NCBI RefSeq assembly: GCF_017353255.1
Contig: NZ_JAFMYU010000006.1
Coordinates: 124,001-188,000 of the forward strand
Source: Fibrella aquatilis
GTDB lineage: Bacteria; Bacteroidota; Bacteroidia; Cytophagales; Spirosomataceae
Direction: 5' to 3'
DNA: 64,000 nt
Part shown: piece by piece, positions 9,204 through 15,900 of the stretch
How the letters are laid out: each line of letters starts with the position of its first letter
How positions within the stretch are numbered: the first letter of the stretch is position 1
Program-made: the position numbers and the translations under genes
The notes under the pieces: generated by a model
What the model was told of the DNA's origin: nothing
Seen by the model: only the letters and a program-made list of their open reading frames with translations
Database searches by the model: none

Positions 9204-9415
9204 GGGAAGGGAATGAAGAATGAAGAATGAAAAATGCAGAATGTAAAATGGCTTCGCGCTTGCAGCCCTTCGACAGGCTCAGGGTGACAGCCCACCTAAT
9301 GCAGTTCGGGTAAGTTGATTTTAGTCTCCTGTCACCCTGAGCCTGTCGAAGGGCTGCAAGCGCGAGGCCATTTTACATTCTGCATTTTTCATTCTTCATT
9401 CTTCATTCCCTTCCC
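9204..9415. repeat. 87-bp-arm inverted repeat in a divergent intergenic region
   Basis: Arms 9204-9290 and 9329-9415 are complementary at 86 of 87 positions with a 38-nt loop. The outer part is a tandem of AATGAAG-like words. The inner part contains GCCCTTCGACAGGCTCAGGG, a string I recognise as recurring between genes in many bacteria. It fills most of the 366-bp gap 9126-9491 between the SGNH-like gene (-) and the sigma factor (+). Nothing else is recognisable in the gap; -7 elements are not clear. Confidence 0.85.
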
Positions 9416-9491
9416 CCTGCTGCAACAACATACCCTGACGGAACGTATTCTATAGCAATGGTTCAGTCAACGTTTTAAACGCCTCAGCAGC

Positions 9492-10094
9492 TTGTTCTTC
9501 CGCCGACGATCTTCCTTTACCGACAGTGACCTGCTCAGCGTCATCGAGGCCTGTCAGGACAACGATCCGCAAGCCCAGCGAACGTTATTCAGGCAGTTTT
9601 ACAGCTACGCCAAAAGCGTTTGTATGCGCTATATGGCTAACGCCGACGAAGCCGACGACGTACTGAACGAGAGCTTTCTGAAAGTGTTTCAGCACCTAGG
9701 TTCTTACGACACCACCCTGCCATTTAAGGCCTGGCTGCGTACGATTGTGGTCAACACGGCCATTAGCTACCACCGCAAATACCACAAGCTCGACACCGTC
9801 ACTAATCAGTCGAACCTGACAGGCACAGTGCCGGATGTCCCCGTTGCCGACAACGTTGTTGATCAGATTTCTGCCGACGATATTCTGGCGCTGGTGCAGC
9901 AGTTGCCCCCCGTGCAGCGCACCGTGTTTGTGATGCACGTGGTTGATGGGTACTCACTGCGCGAAGTGGCCGATTCGCTCAATGCCAACGAGGCCACTAT
10001 CCGGTCTCACTTTTTACGAGCGCGCATCAGGCTACAGGAATTAGTCACTACTGCTTTTTCAACGAAACACACCTCCCGCTACTATGAAAACTGA
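9492..10094 (+). CDS. ECF-type RNA polymerase sigma-70 factor
   Basis: 200 residues. Region 2 (about 25-90: LFRQFYSYAKSVCMRYMANADEADDVLNESFLKVFQHL, then FKAWLRTIVVNTAISYHRK) and region 4 (about 130-185: LPPVQRTVFVMHVVDGYSLREVADSLNANEATIRSHFLRARIRL) are both complete. There is no in-frame ATG upstream of region 2: the frame opens after a stop at 9453, and TTG 9492 is the most plausible start. It overlaps the next gene by 11 bp, so the two are probably translationally coupled. The Bacteroidota ECF/anti-sigma arrangement suggests control by the next protein. Confidence 0.9.
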   Translation: MFFRRRSSFTDSDLLSVIEACQDNDPQAQRTLFRQFYSYAKSVCMRYMANADEADDVLNESFLKVFQHLGSYDTTLPFKAWLRTIVVNTAISYHRKYHKLDTVTNQSNLTGTVPDVPVADNVVDQISADDILALVQQLPPVQRTVFVMHVVDGYSLREVADSLNANEATIRSHFLRARIRLQELVTTAFSTKHTSRYYEN

Positions 10095-11820
10095 CGAATT
10101 TAGCGACGCCATCCGCCGCAAGCTGGATAGCGTTTCGCCCCCGTTTCAGGAGAAAAAATGGGCGCAGTTTCAGCAATACATGCACCAGGCGGGCTTTCCA
10201 CCTTCGGTTTGGCAAAGTCCCCGCCAATGGTGGCAACCCGCCCTCAGCGCCGCCACCGTGACGGGGCTGGTGGTGGCCTCCGTGTGGCAATACCAAGCCA
10301 ACAAAACGCTTAATCAGCATGTGCAGACACTCACCCAAAGCATTGAACGGCTAGAACGGGCGCAGACCTCGCTGCAACAGTCGGTGATGCAGTTGAGCCA
10401 AACCAACGCCCGGCCCGACACGGTCTATGTAGTGCAACAGCAAGACCGTACTGGTGCGTCGGTGCTGACGTACCAAACAGAGCCGCCCCGGTTGGCCCAG
10501 CGGTTGGTGCAACCTGAGCGCACAGGGGCAGTACAACCAGACGATGAGTTGCAGCCCACTATAACCGCACGCCCCACCGATGGCCGGGGCGTTACACCAT
10601 CGTCGGTGCAATTGGCGCAACGACCTGGGCTTCGGTATACACAACCACGCCCGGCAACAGACAGAACTACACTTCCTGACAATAATGCAGGTATGGCCGC
10701 GCCAGCCTCGGCTAGTTCAGCCATAGACGTACCTACTATCGGCCGCGCAGCTAGTCCCGACCCGGTGCCCAAGACGAATGATGCCACCGTTCCTTCTGCC
10801 GCTACACGCCTGGCCCGTGGCCGTCGTTTCGGGCCGGAGCCGGTAACTGGTTCAGTCAATCAATCAACGCGTCAACCCAACATCGCTTCCACTACGCCTG
10901 CCTATGACAACACGCGCTACACTCCGTTAACGACTAAAGCAGCTTCAGCGGCTACCCCAGCAGCCCTGGTACAAACCACCTCCGACGAACCAGTGCAGAC
11001 GGCTTCGTCGGGCGTGGAGCCGTTGGCTGTACCTGTGCCGCAGGCTGTTCAGCAGGTGATCCAGCCATTGAACCCGCTGGGAATCAGCCTGGACAGGGAA
11101 GCGCTCGCAACAAACTGGGCGAACCGGCTGCGACGGGTACGCTACCGGTCTCCGTATGCCTCCGTAGCAGTAGCGGCACCAGAAAACCGCCCAACGCCCC
11201 CGACCATACAGTGGCGGCTGGGCCTGGGTGGTGAGGTGAGCACGGCACAGTCGGGCTTGGGTGTAAATACCGAGGTGGTTGTGGGCCGTTGGGCACTCAG
11301 CGCAGGCATCGGACAAGCCTACTGGCAGGGCGACGCTTTCAAAACGGAAGCGCAGTTTGCCGAAAAAACCCGGCGCAATTTCCGTAATCAGTACCCCAGC
11401 GACGGGCCTTTCCAACCCACGCCAGGCAGCCCACGCGCCGTTATCGACATCAGCCGGTCGGGGCGGGCGCTGATGATTCCGCTACAGGTGGCCTACAGAC
11501 TGGCTGTAGGCAAGCAGATACAGGTGGCCCCGTTTCTGGGGCTTAACATCAGCCTTGACCCATCTGAGACAATCCACTTCGACTATGAACGGCCATTCCT
11601 ACGCCCACCCCGCAACGACGACGATGCGCCGCAGCGCCTGAGCGTGAGCCGTCCTATGGGTTGGTACAGCAGTTGGGCACTAGGGTTCAGCGCCGAAAAG
11701 CAGTGGGGGCATTTTGTGGGCCAATTGAGTCCGTTTGCCGCCATGCCCATCGCCCTGGCCGAACCCAGTCTGAACACGGCCTCAGTAGGGCTAAGGGCAC
11801 GGGTTTATTACCAGTTCTAG
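10084..11820 (+). CDS. putative anti-sigma-like membrane protein with C-terminal outer-membrane beta-barrel
   Basis: 578 residues. N-terminal cytoplasmic part (1-45, starting MKTDEFSDAIRRKLDSVSPP, which looks like an anti-sigma N-terminus), one membrane segment (about 52-66, LSAATVTGLVVASVWQY), a coiled coil (about 70-105), a 240-residue Pro/Thr/Ser/Ala-rich linker, then about 210 residues of alternating beta strands (370-578) ending in Phe, as outer-membrane barrels do. The start overlaps the sigma gene by 11 bp. The combination suggests a protein bridging both membranes that holds the sigma factor; this is inference. The stop TAG is followed by ACCTT, as in two other genes here. Confidence 0.75.
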   Translation: MKTDEFSDAIRRKLDSVSPPFQEKKWAQFQQYMHQAGFPPSVWQSPRQWWQPALSAATVTGLVVASVWQYQANKTLNQHVQTLTQSIERLERAQTSLQQSVMQLSQTNARPDTVYVVQQQDRTGASVLTYQTEPPRLAQRLVQPERTGAVQPDDELQPTITARPTDGRGVTPSSVQLAQRPGLRYTQPRPATDRTTLPDNNAGMAAPASASSAIDVPTIGRAASPDPVPKTNDATVPSAATRLARGRRFGPEPVTGSVNQSTRQPNIASTTPAYDNTRYTPLTTKAASAATPAALVQTTSDEPVQTASSGVEPLAVPVPQAVQQVIQPLNPLGISLDREALATNWANRLRRVRYRSPYASVAVAAPENRPTPPTIQWRLGLGGEVSTAQSGLGVNTEVVVGRWALSAGIGQAYWQGDAFKTEAQFAEKTRRNFRNQYPSDGPFQPTPGSPRAVIDISRSGRALMIPLQVAYRLAVGKQIQVAPFLGLNISLDPSETIHFDYERPFLRPPRNDDDAPQRLSVSRPMGWYSSWALGFSAEKQWGHFVGQLSPFAAMPIALAEPSLNTASVGLRARVYYQF

Positions 11821-11830
11821 ACCTTGCTTA

Positions 11831-12331
11831 CTACAACCCGTACCGATTTACACAGTCCCGCACCCAGTCGGCCGATGGTGCCCAGCGTTGCCAGACCGAT
11901 TCCGTCCAGTCGTGAATACGCCTGTTGCGGTGCTGGCCTGCCTCGGCCTGCCATACATCCTGCATGGTGATAGCCCCCGTTTGGTCGGGCATTATGAGGG
12001 TGGGCCAATCTTTCTGCTGACGGGCCAGGGCTATATGCGCCTGCTGCACCTGCCGCCCGGTGTACCTTTTTTCAATGGCCAACTGCAAGCCTACCAGCGC
12101 AAAGACGGTGGTGATGGGTTTGGTTTGCTGCCCCGAATGCTGCGCGCCGTAGGCATCAATGGTTAGTTGATGAATAAAATAGGGATCGTTCAGCGAGAGC
12201 GTATAATAGCTCAATTCCCCGAAAACCAGCCAGCAGCTACCCGATGCGGCGTATCGTGGCGGAGGTGCGTGGAGTGCCGTGTGCTCTAGCTGAACGCCAC
12301 ATCCAGGGCATATCTCGGTTGGTTGTTGCAT
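11831..12331 (-). CDS. DUF5946 family protein
   Basis: 166 residues, cytoplasmic. The N-terminal zinc-finger-like CPGCG (Cys9, Cys12) and the segment HQLTIDAYGAQHSGQQTKPITTVFALVGLQLAIEK match my recollection of DUF5946, a family of unknown function with a CxxCG start and an AYxxQH motif. It converges on the barrel gene (10-bp gap) and diverges from the kinase locus. The -7 would be near 12354-12361 on the minus strand (weak TTAACTTG). Confidence 0.65.
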   Translation of the reverse strand: MQQPTEICPGCGVQLEHTALHAPPPRYAASGSCWLVFGELSYYTLSLNDPYFIHQLTIDAYGAQHSGQQTKPITTVFALVGLQLAIEKRYTGRQVQQAHIALARQQKDWPTLIMPDQTGAITMQDVWQAEAGQHRNRRIHDWTESVWQRWAPSADWVRDCVNRYGL

Positions 12332-12362
12332 GACGTGCGAGTGGTTTGCTCTGGCAAGTTAA

Positions 12363-12412
12363 TCCCAAAGTCTGCCCGGTTCCTCCCAAAGTTTGGGGTA
12401 CTCATCCCAAGT
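12363..12412. promoter_or_regulatory. three direct repeats at 21-bp period, candidate LytTR operator
   Basis: TCCCAAAGT occurs at 12363-12371 and 12384-12392, and TCCCAAGT at 12405-12412: 9-bp half-sites with 12-bp spacers, exactly two helical turns. LytTR-domain regulators bind paired 9-bp direct repeats with 12-13-bp spacers (established for AgrA and AlgR-type regulators). The third copy abuts the -7-like TACTTTG of the kinase operon, whose regulator gene (15109) is a LytTR protein. Sequence fact: the repeats and spacing. Inference: operator function. Confidence 0.6.
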
Positions 12413-12418
12413 ACTTTG
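12412..12418 (+). promoter_or_regulatory. -7-like promoter element (TACTTTG) of the kinase locus
   Basis: TACTTTG is one base shorter than the Bacteroidota consensus TAnnTTTG. It lies about 65 bases before the small ORF at 12484, directly downstream of the direct repeats at 12363-12412. No good -33 TTG is present at the right distance, consistent with activator dependence. Confidence 0.45.
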
Positions 12419-12427
12419 CGTGGGTTG

Positions 12428-12481
12428 ACGGTGTGCGTAGGTTTGATTCATCAAGCAACCACAGACGCTAACGCACACCGT
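12428..12481 (+). promoter_or_regulatory. leader stem-loop before the small ORF
   Basis: Perfect 11-bp inverted repeat, ACGGTGTGCGT at 12428-12438 and ACGCACACCGT at 12471-12481, with a 32-nt loop. The downstream arm ends two bases before the ATG at 12484, so in the mRNA the stem would cover the ribosome entry site of the first gene. Confidence 0.5.
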
Positions 12482-12483
12482 TT

Positions 12484-12669
12484 ATGCACCGTAAATCAAC
12501 GTTCAAAACGACTTTCTGGATCATTCTTTTTCTGGGGTCTGCCTTTTCGGTGAATACGATCCGGCGTAATCTTGGCACCAACAAACAGGCGTTTGTCAGG
12601 GCCGCCCGCACCCTATCATCCGATGCGCTCATTGTGACCAACGTGATGCGGACCCTGTTTCTGCCTTAA
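12484..12669 (+). CDS. small exported or membrane peptide, first gene of kinase locus
   Basis: 61 residues. A basic N-terminus (MHRKSTFK) is followed by one hydrophobic stretch (TFWIILFLGSAFS, residues 10-22), then a basic/polar tail ending MRTLFLP. It has a promoter-like element, a leader stem and an ATG upstream, and stops 16 bases before the first kinase. No known family. The position before a LytS/AgrC-type kinase pair would suit a secreted signal peptide or small membrane partner, but this is inference. It may also be a spurious ORF. Confidence 0.4.
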   Translation: MHRKSTFKTTFWIILFLGSAFSVNTIRRNLGTNKQAFVRAARTLSSDALIVTNVMRTLFLP

Positions 12670-12685
12670 TATTCGCTCTCATCTG

Positions 12686-13891
12686 ATGACTTCTTCAGCC
12701 ACTCCACCAGCCCCCCCCAGCGTGGGTGAGCCGACTAAAATTGGTCCTGTGAACCAGCTTTGGCAGTTCTGGCAAAAACGCTGGCCACTCGTGCTGATTG
12801 CAGGCGGTGTTTTGTGGCTTTTGCTGTCGATCTCGATGGCTCCACTTACTGAATGGGTTAACGCTTTCCACGTTTCGCACAAAGCCGCCGGTCAGGTTGG
12901 CGCAACAACGTTCACCGACGATTTCATGCGTGGGTGGAACGCCAGAGGACGTGGCGAACCCGCACCGGGTATGAAAGACGTGGCACTCTGGTGGAAATTA
13001 GTTGGCACCGTACTGCTACCGTTTTGCCTTCTTCTAACCGGCATTGGCTACTACATCTACTGGCATTTTGCTCGTAAAACGCTCTTCGACAACCAGTCAA
13101 ACAACTGGCTGATCTTTTTTGTCTCCGCTTTCTTTATCTGGTTCATCTGGTTTGCCCTGGCCAGTACCACGCTCTACATCAGCCCAACCACGAGTAAGGC
13201 AGGCTTCGATGCAGCCCTACCCACGTTTACCATGTGTTTTTGGGTGGGGCAACTGCTTATTATGCACCTCTGGGTGCGCCAGGGCGAAGACAACGCCCTG
13301 GCGCAGGCCACCCGCGAAGCCGAGCTGTCGGCCCTTACGGCGCAGGTAAACCCGCCTTTTATCTTTAACGCACTCCGACAGCTACAGGCATCGGCGCAGA
13401 GCGAGAACCTACCCCGCACCGAGCAGAGTCTGGCACAACTGGCGGGTATTATGCAGTATGTGCTGGAAGAATCGCGAAAGCAACAGACGGACATCTCGCG
13501 CGAGATCGAGTTCATCCGCGACTACCTCCGGTTGCAGAAACTGCGCCTCCCCCACCGCGACACCATTCAGATCAGCACCGACGTGCGCTGGGATGGTAAG
13601 GCCGCCTTTGTGGTGCCCCTGTTACTGAATCCGTTGATCGAAAATGCCTTTAAGTATGGTATCAGTATGCAGCAGCCTTGCGCTGTTAGCATCCAGTTGC
13701 ACGTAGCCGATGGGGTGCTCACGTTTCGGTCGGAAAACAGCATTCTGCCCCGTACTGAGCTGGAAAAAGGCACCGGGCTGGGCCTTGCCAACGTGCGAAA
13801 ACGGCTGTACCTGGCTTACCCAAAAAAGCACCGATTAACCATCGGCGAAGCCGACAATATCTATACCGTTGTGCTCAATATTCAGCTATGA
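12686..13891 (+). CDS. LytS-type sensor kinase lacking the phospho-acceptor His (intact ATP-binding region)
   Basis: 401 residues. Four membrane segments (about 34-52, 105-126, 141-160, 180-197) with a roughly 50-residue external loop after the first. The His_kinase (PF06580) block normally reads LKAQxNPHFLFNxLN; here it is LTAQVNPPFIFNALRQ, with Pro224 (CCT, 13355-13357) replacing the His. The catalytic region is otherwise intact: N-box NPLIENAFKYG (Asn320) and G-box GTGLGLANVRKRL (Gly362, 364, 366). It can probably bind ATP but cannot phosphorylate its own His. It overlaps the next kinase by 4 bp (ATGA), so translation is coupled. Read with the next gene it looks like one half of a trans-acting kinase. 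Confidence 0.88.
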   Translation: MTSSATPPAPPSVGEPTKIGPVNQLWQFWQKRWPLVLIAGGVLWLLLSISMAPLTEWVNAFHVSHKAAGQVGATTFTDDFMRGWNARGRGEPAPGMKDVALWWKLVGTVLLPFCLLLTGIGYYIYWHFARKTLFDNQSNNWLIFFVSAFFIWFIWFALASTTLYISPTTSKAGFDAALPTFTMCFWVGQLLIMHLWVRQGEDNALAQATREAELSALTAQVNPPFIFNALRQLQASAQSENLPRTEQSLAQLAGIMQYVLEESRKQQTDISREIEFIRDYLRLQKLRLPHRDTIQISTDVRWDGKAAFVVPLLLNPLIENAFKYGISMQQPCAVSIQLHVADGVLTFRSENSILPRTELEKGTGLGLANVRKRLYLAYPKKHRLTIGEADNIYTVVLNIQL

Positions 13892-14988
13892 TCCGTCAAC
13901 TACGCACCCTTCAAGAACGCATTCCACTGTCTGTCAGGCAGTTTTGGCATAGATATGGCGTATTTGTTATCCTGGGGGTATCGCTGATTGGCTACTGGCT
14001 GGGCGATGGCGAACGGTACATCAACGCGTACCTGGAGTCGACACCTAAGATGGACCAATACACCCAGAACCGACTGAAATCGAGCGGCTATAAGTTTGGC
14101 TACACCCTGGCCTATATTGTGGTTCGGTTCGTGTATGCGCCCGAACAGGCTTTTCCGTGGCTGGGGCTGGCCTGGAGTCTGGCCGTCATCAACTACCGCT
14201 ATATGCTTAAGCGGTTTGTGTTTAGGGGCAACTGGCTCAGTCGCGCAGGCTATGGGCTGTTTGCCTTTACGATCATGGCAGGTGCTCTGGCCAACGCCAT
14301 CACGCTGACTACCGGCCCCAATGGGGTAAACGCCACGATTGCCTGGTGGCTGCTGGCCTGGTTTATGCTCTACGGCATTTGGGCCTATTTTCGCGACATT
14401 AACAAAACGCGGCGAGCCCTCACCGAGACCGGAACCCAGGCCGAACTAACCGCGCTGAAGGCACAGGTAAACCCCCATTTTCTGTTCAATTCGCTGAATA
14501 ACATTTTCGGCACCGCCCTCACTGAGGGTGGCCACCGAACCCCCGACGGTGTGCAGCAACTCTCGCGGCTGATTCGCTACCAGTTGGAACAGACACAGAC
14601 GCAGCGGGTCGACGTGGCCGATGAGCTTCGGTTTGTGGATGAATACGTGCAGTTTCACCGGCAGCTACTGGCCCGCGAACAGACTGTTTCGTTCAGCTAT
14701 GACTGGGACGAACAACCCGCCCTGCTGCCGCCGCTGTTGCTTACGCCTCTCATAGACCACGCCCTGCAACAGGCTGGCGATACAACCGTCACGGGCACCC
14801 TAAGCGTACGGCAGCAACGGTTGCATCTTCAGCTAACCTACCCTGCCAACAGCCCAAACCCCGACAGCGAAGCCATTGAGAACGTCCGCCAACGCCTCAG
14901 ATTCCTGTACCCAGACCAGCACACGCTGAACCAGCAAGTCGTAAACAGGGTCGCTACAGCCGAGCTTCATATTGACTTAACTAGCTAG
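13888..14988 (+). CDS. LytS-type sensor kinase with phospho-acceptor His but degenerate ATP-binding region
   Basis: 366 residues. About four to five membrane segments between 24 and 168. The phospho-acceptor block is canonical: LKAQVNPHFLFNSLNNIFG with His197 (CAT, 14476-14478). The ATP-binding part has decayed: the N-box reads TPLIDHALQQAG (His291 where Asn is required, Asp290 for Glu). The G-box is SEAIENVRQRL with Pro325, Ser327 and Ala329 where the three glycines belong. Length and the flanking helix VRQRLRFLYP are preserved, so the fold is probably kept while ATP binding is lost. This is the exact complement of the defect in the preceding kinase. No stop or frameshift interrupts it. Confidence 0.88.
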   Translation: MIRQLRTLQERIPLSVRQFWHRYGVFVILGVSLIGYWLGDGERYINAYLESTPKMDQYTQNRLKSSGYKFGYTLAYIVVRFVYAPEQAFPWLGLAWSLAVINYRYMLKRFVFRGNWLSRAGYGLFAFTIMAGALANAITLTTGPNGVNATIAWWLLAWFMLYGIWAYFRDINKTRRALTETGTQAELTALKAQVNPHFLFNSLNNIFGTALTEGGHRTPDGVQQLSRLIRYQLEQTQTQRVDVADELRFVDEYVQFHRQLLAREQTVSFSYDWDEQPALLPPLLLTPLIDHALQQAGDTTVTGTLSVRQQRLHLQLTYPANSPNPDSEAIENVRQRLRFLYPDQHTLNQQVVNRVATAELHIDLTS

Positions 14989-15060
14989 TATTTAACCACT
15001 TATAAATCTAAATCACTACCAGCTCGTGGCATTTAGACGAACAGAATGGATGTACAAACG

Positions 15061-15093
15061 AAACCTATAAGGTCTTAGAGACCTTATAGGTTT
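15061..15093. terminator. 15-bp perfect hairpin between kinase pair and response regulator
   Basis: Arms 15061-15075 and 15079-15093 (AAACCTATAAGGTCT and its complement) with a 3-nt loop. Within what appears to be one operon (14988 to 15109) it may act as a partial terminator or processing site that sets regulator levels apart from kinase levels. The sequence resembles a hairpin common in Cytophagales intergenic DNA. The rest of the 120-bp gap shows no clear promoter. Confidence 0.65.
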
Positions 15094-15108
15094 AACATAA
15101 ACTGAATT

Positions 15109-15840
15109 ATGCTGACCTGTATTGCCATCGACGATGAACCCATTGCGCTGGACGTGGTCCGATTTCACGCCAACAAAGTGCCGTTTCTGGATCTGAAACA
15201 AACCTTTGTCAACGCCGTAGAAGCTCTGGCCTACCTCCGCGACAACCCCGTAGATCTAGTGTTTACTGACATCAACATGCCCGATATCACCGGCCTCGAC
15301 GTAGCGAGGCTGCTACCACCGGGTGAGTCGAAGCGGCAAACCATGTTTATTTTCACCACCGCCTACGCTGAACATGCCGTAAAAGGCTTTGAACTAAACG
15401 CCGTTGACTACTTGGTGAAACCCATTGATTTCGGTCGGTTTTTGCAGGCGGCCAACCGCGCCAACGACCGCTATGATGCCGAAACCCGGCAGGCGGCAGG
15501 CCAGGCACCTGACACACGCAAAATTCCCCAGACTACGTTGTTTGTGAAAGATGGCTACGACTACGTACGCATCGATCTGGCCGAACTGCTGTTTGTCGAA
15601 TCGGAAGGAAACTACCTGATGTTCTATGAGGGCGATAAAAAAGTGGTCACACGCATGACCATCGCCGAAGGCCTTTCGCAACTTCCCGCCAGCCATTTCA
15701 TGCGGGTGCATAAGTCGTATATCGTGAACCTGAAGCACATCGACAAAATTGAGCGCCACCAGGTGCTCGTTGGCGATAAGCTTCCCATTCCCCTCAGCCC
15801 CGGCTACCGCGACGAACTCCTGGCACGGTTTAAACAGTGA
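15109..15840 (+). CDS. LytTR-family response regulator
   Basis: 243 residues. Receiver domain 1-120 with acidic pocket D8/D9, phospho-acceptor Asp54 (VFTDINMP), Thr84 and Lys104 (DYLVKPI). LytTR DNA-binding domain about 140-243 (FVKDGYDYVRIDLAELLFVESEGNYL, then FMRVHKSYIVNLKHIDKIE). The expected target of the kinase pair upstream, binding direct repeats such as those at 12363-12412. The stop TGA lies inside a repeat-word palindrome (15836-15859). Confidence 0.92.
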   Translation: MLTCIAIDDEPIALDVVRFHANKVPFLDLKQTFVNAVEALAYLRDNPVDLVFTDINMPDITGLDVARLLPPGESKRQTMFIFTTAYAEHAVKGFELNAVDYLVKPIDFGRFLQAANRANDRYDAETRQAAGQAPDTRKIPQTTLFVKDGYDYVRIDLAELLFVESEGNYLMFYEGDKKVVTRMTIAEGLSQLPASHFMRVHKSYIVNLKHIDKIERHQVLVGDKLPIPLSPGYRDELLARFKQ

Positions 15841-15899
15841 ACAGTATGCAGTGTTCACTATGCAGTGTCGTTTTGGAACAAAGCAATGCTGCATACTGA
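15836..15899. repeat. palindromic repeat-word spacer spanning a stop codon
   Basis: AGTGAACA at 15836-15843 pairs with TGTTCACT at 15852-15859, and a longer-range stem pairs CAGTATGCAG (from 15842) with CTGCATACTG (to about 15898). The words TGAACAG and TATGCAGTG recur in palindrome 31825-31945. The TGA of the response regulator (15838-15840) is part of the first arm. Confidence 0.6.
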
Positions 15900-15900
15900 T

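Noticed and set aside
13355-13357. Pro224 dismissed as a one-base sequencing error
   Set aside because: Surrounding residues also depart from the motif (FIFNALRQ versus FLFNSLNN) and the partner shows the complementary loss, so an evolved change is more likely, though the error cannot be excluded without reads.
15865-15900. Longer start for the MscS gene
   Set aside because: The extra codons lie in a repeat-word palindrome; ATG 15901 gives a normal N-terminus.
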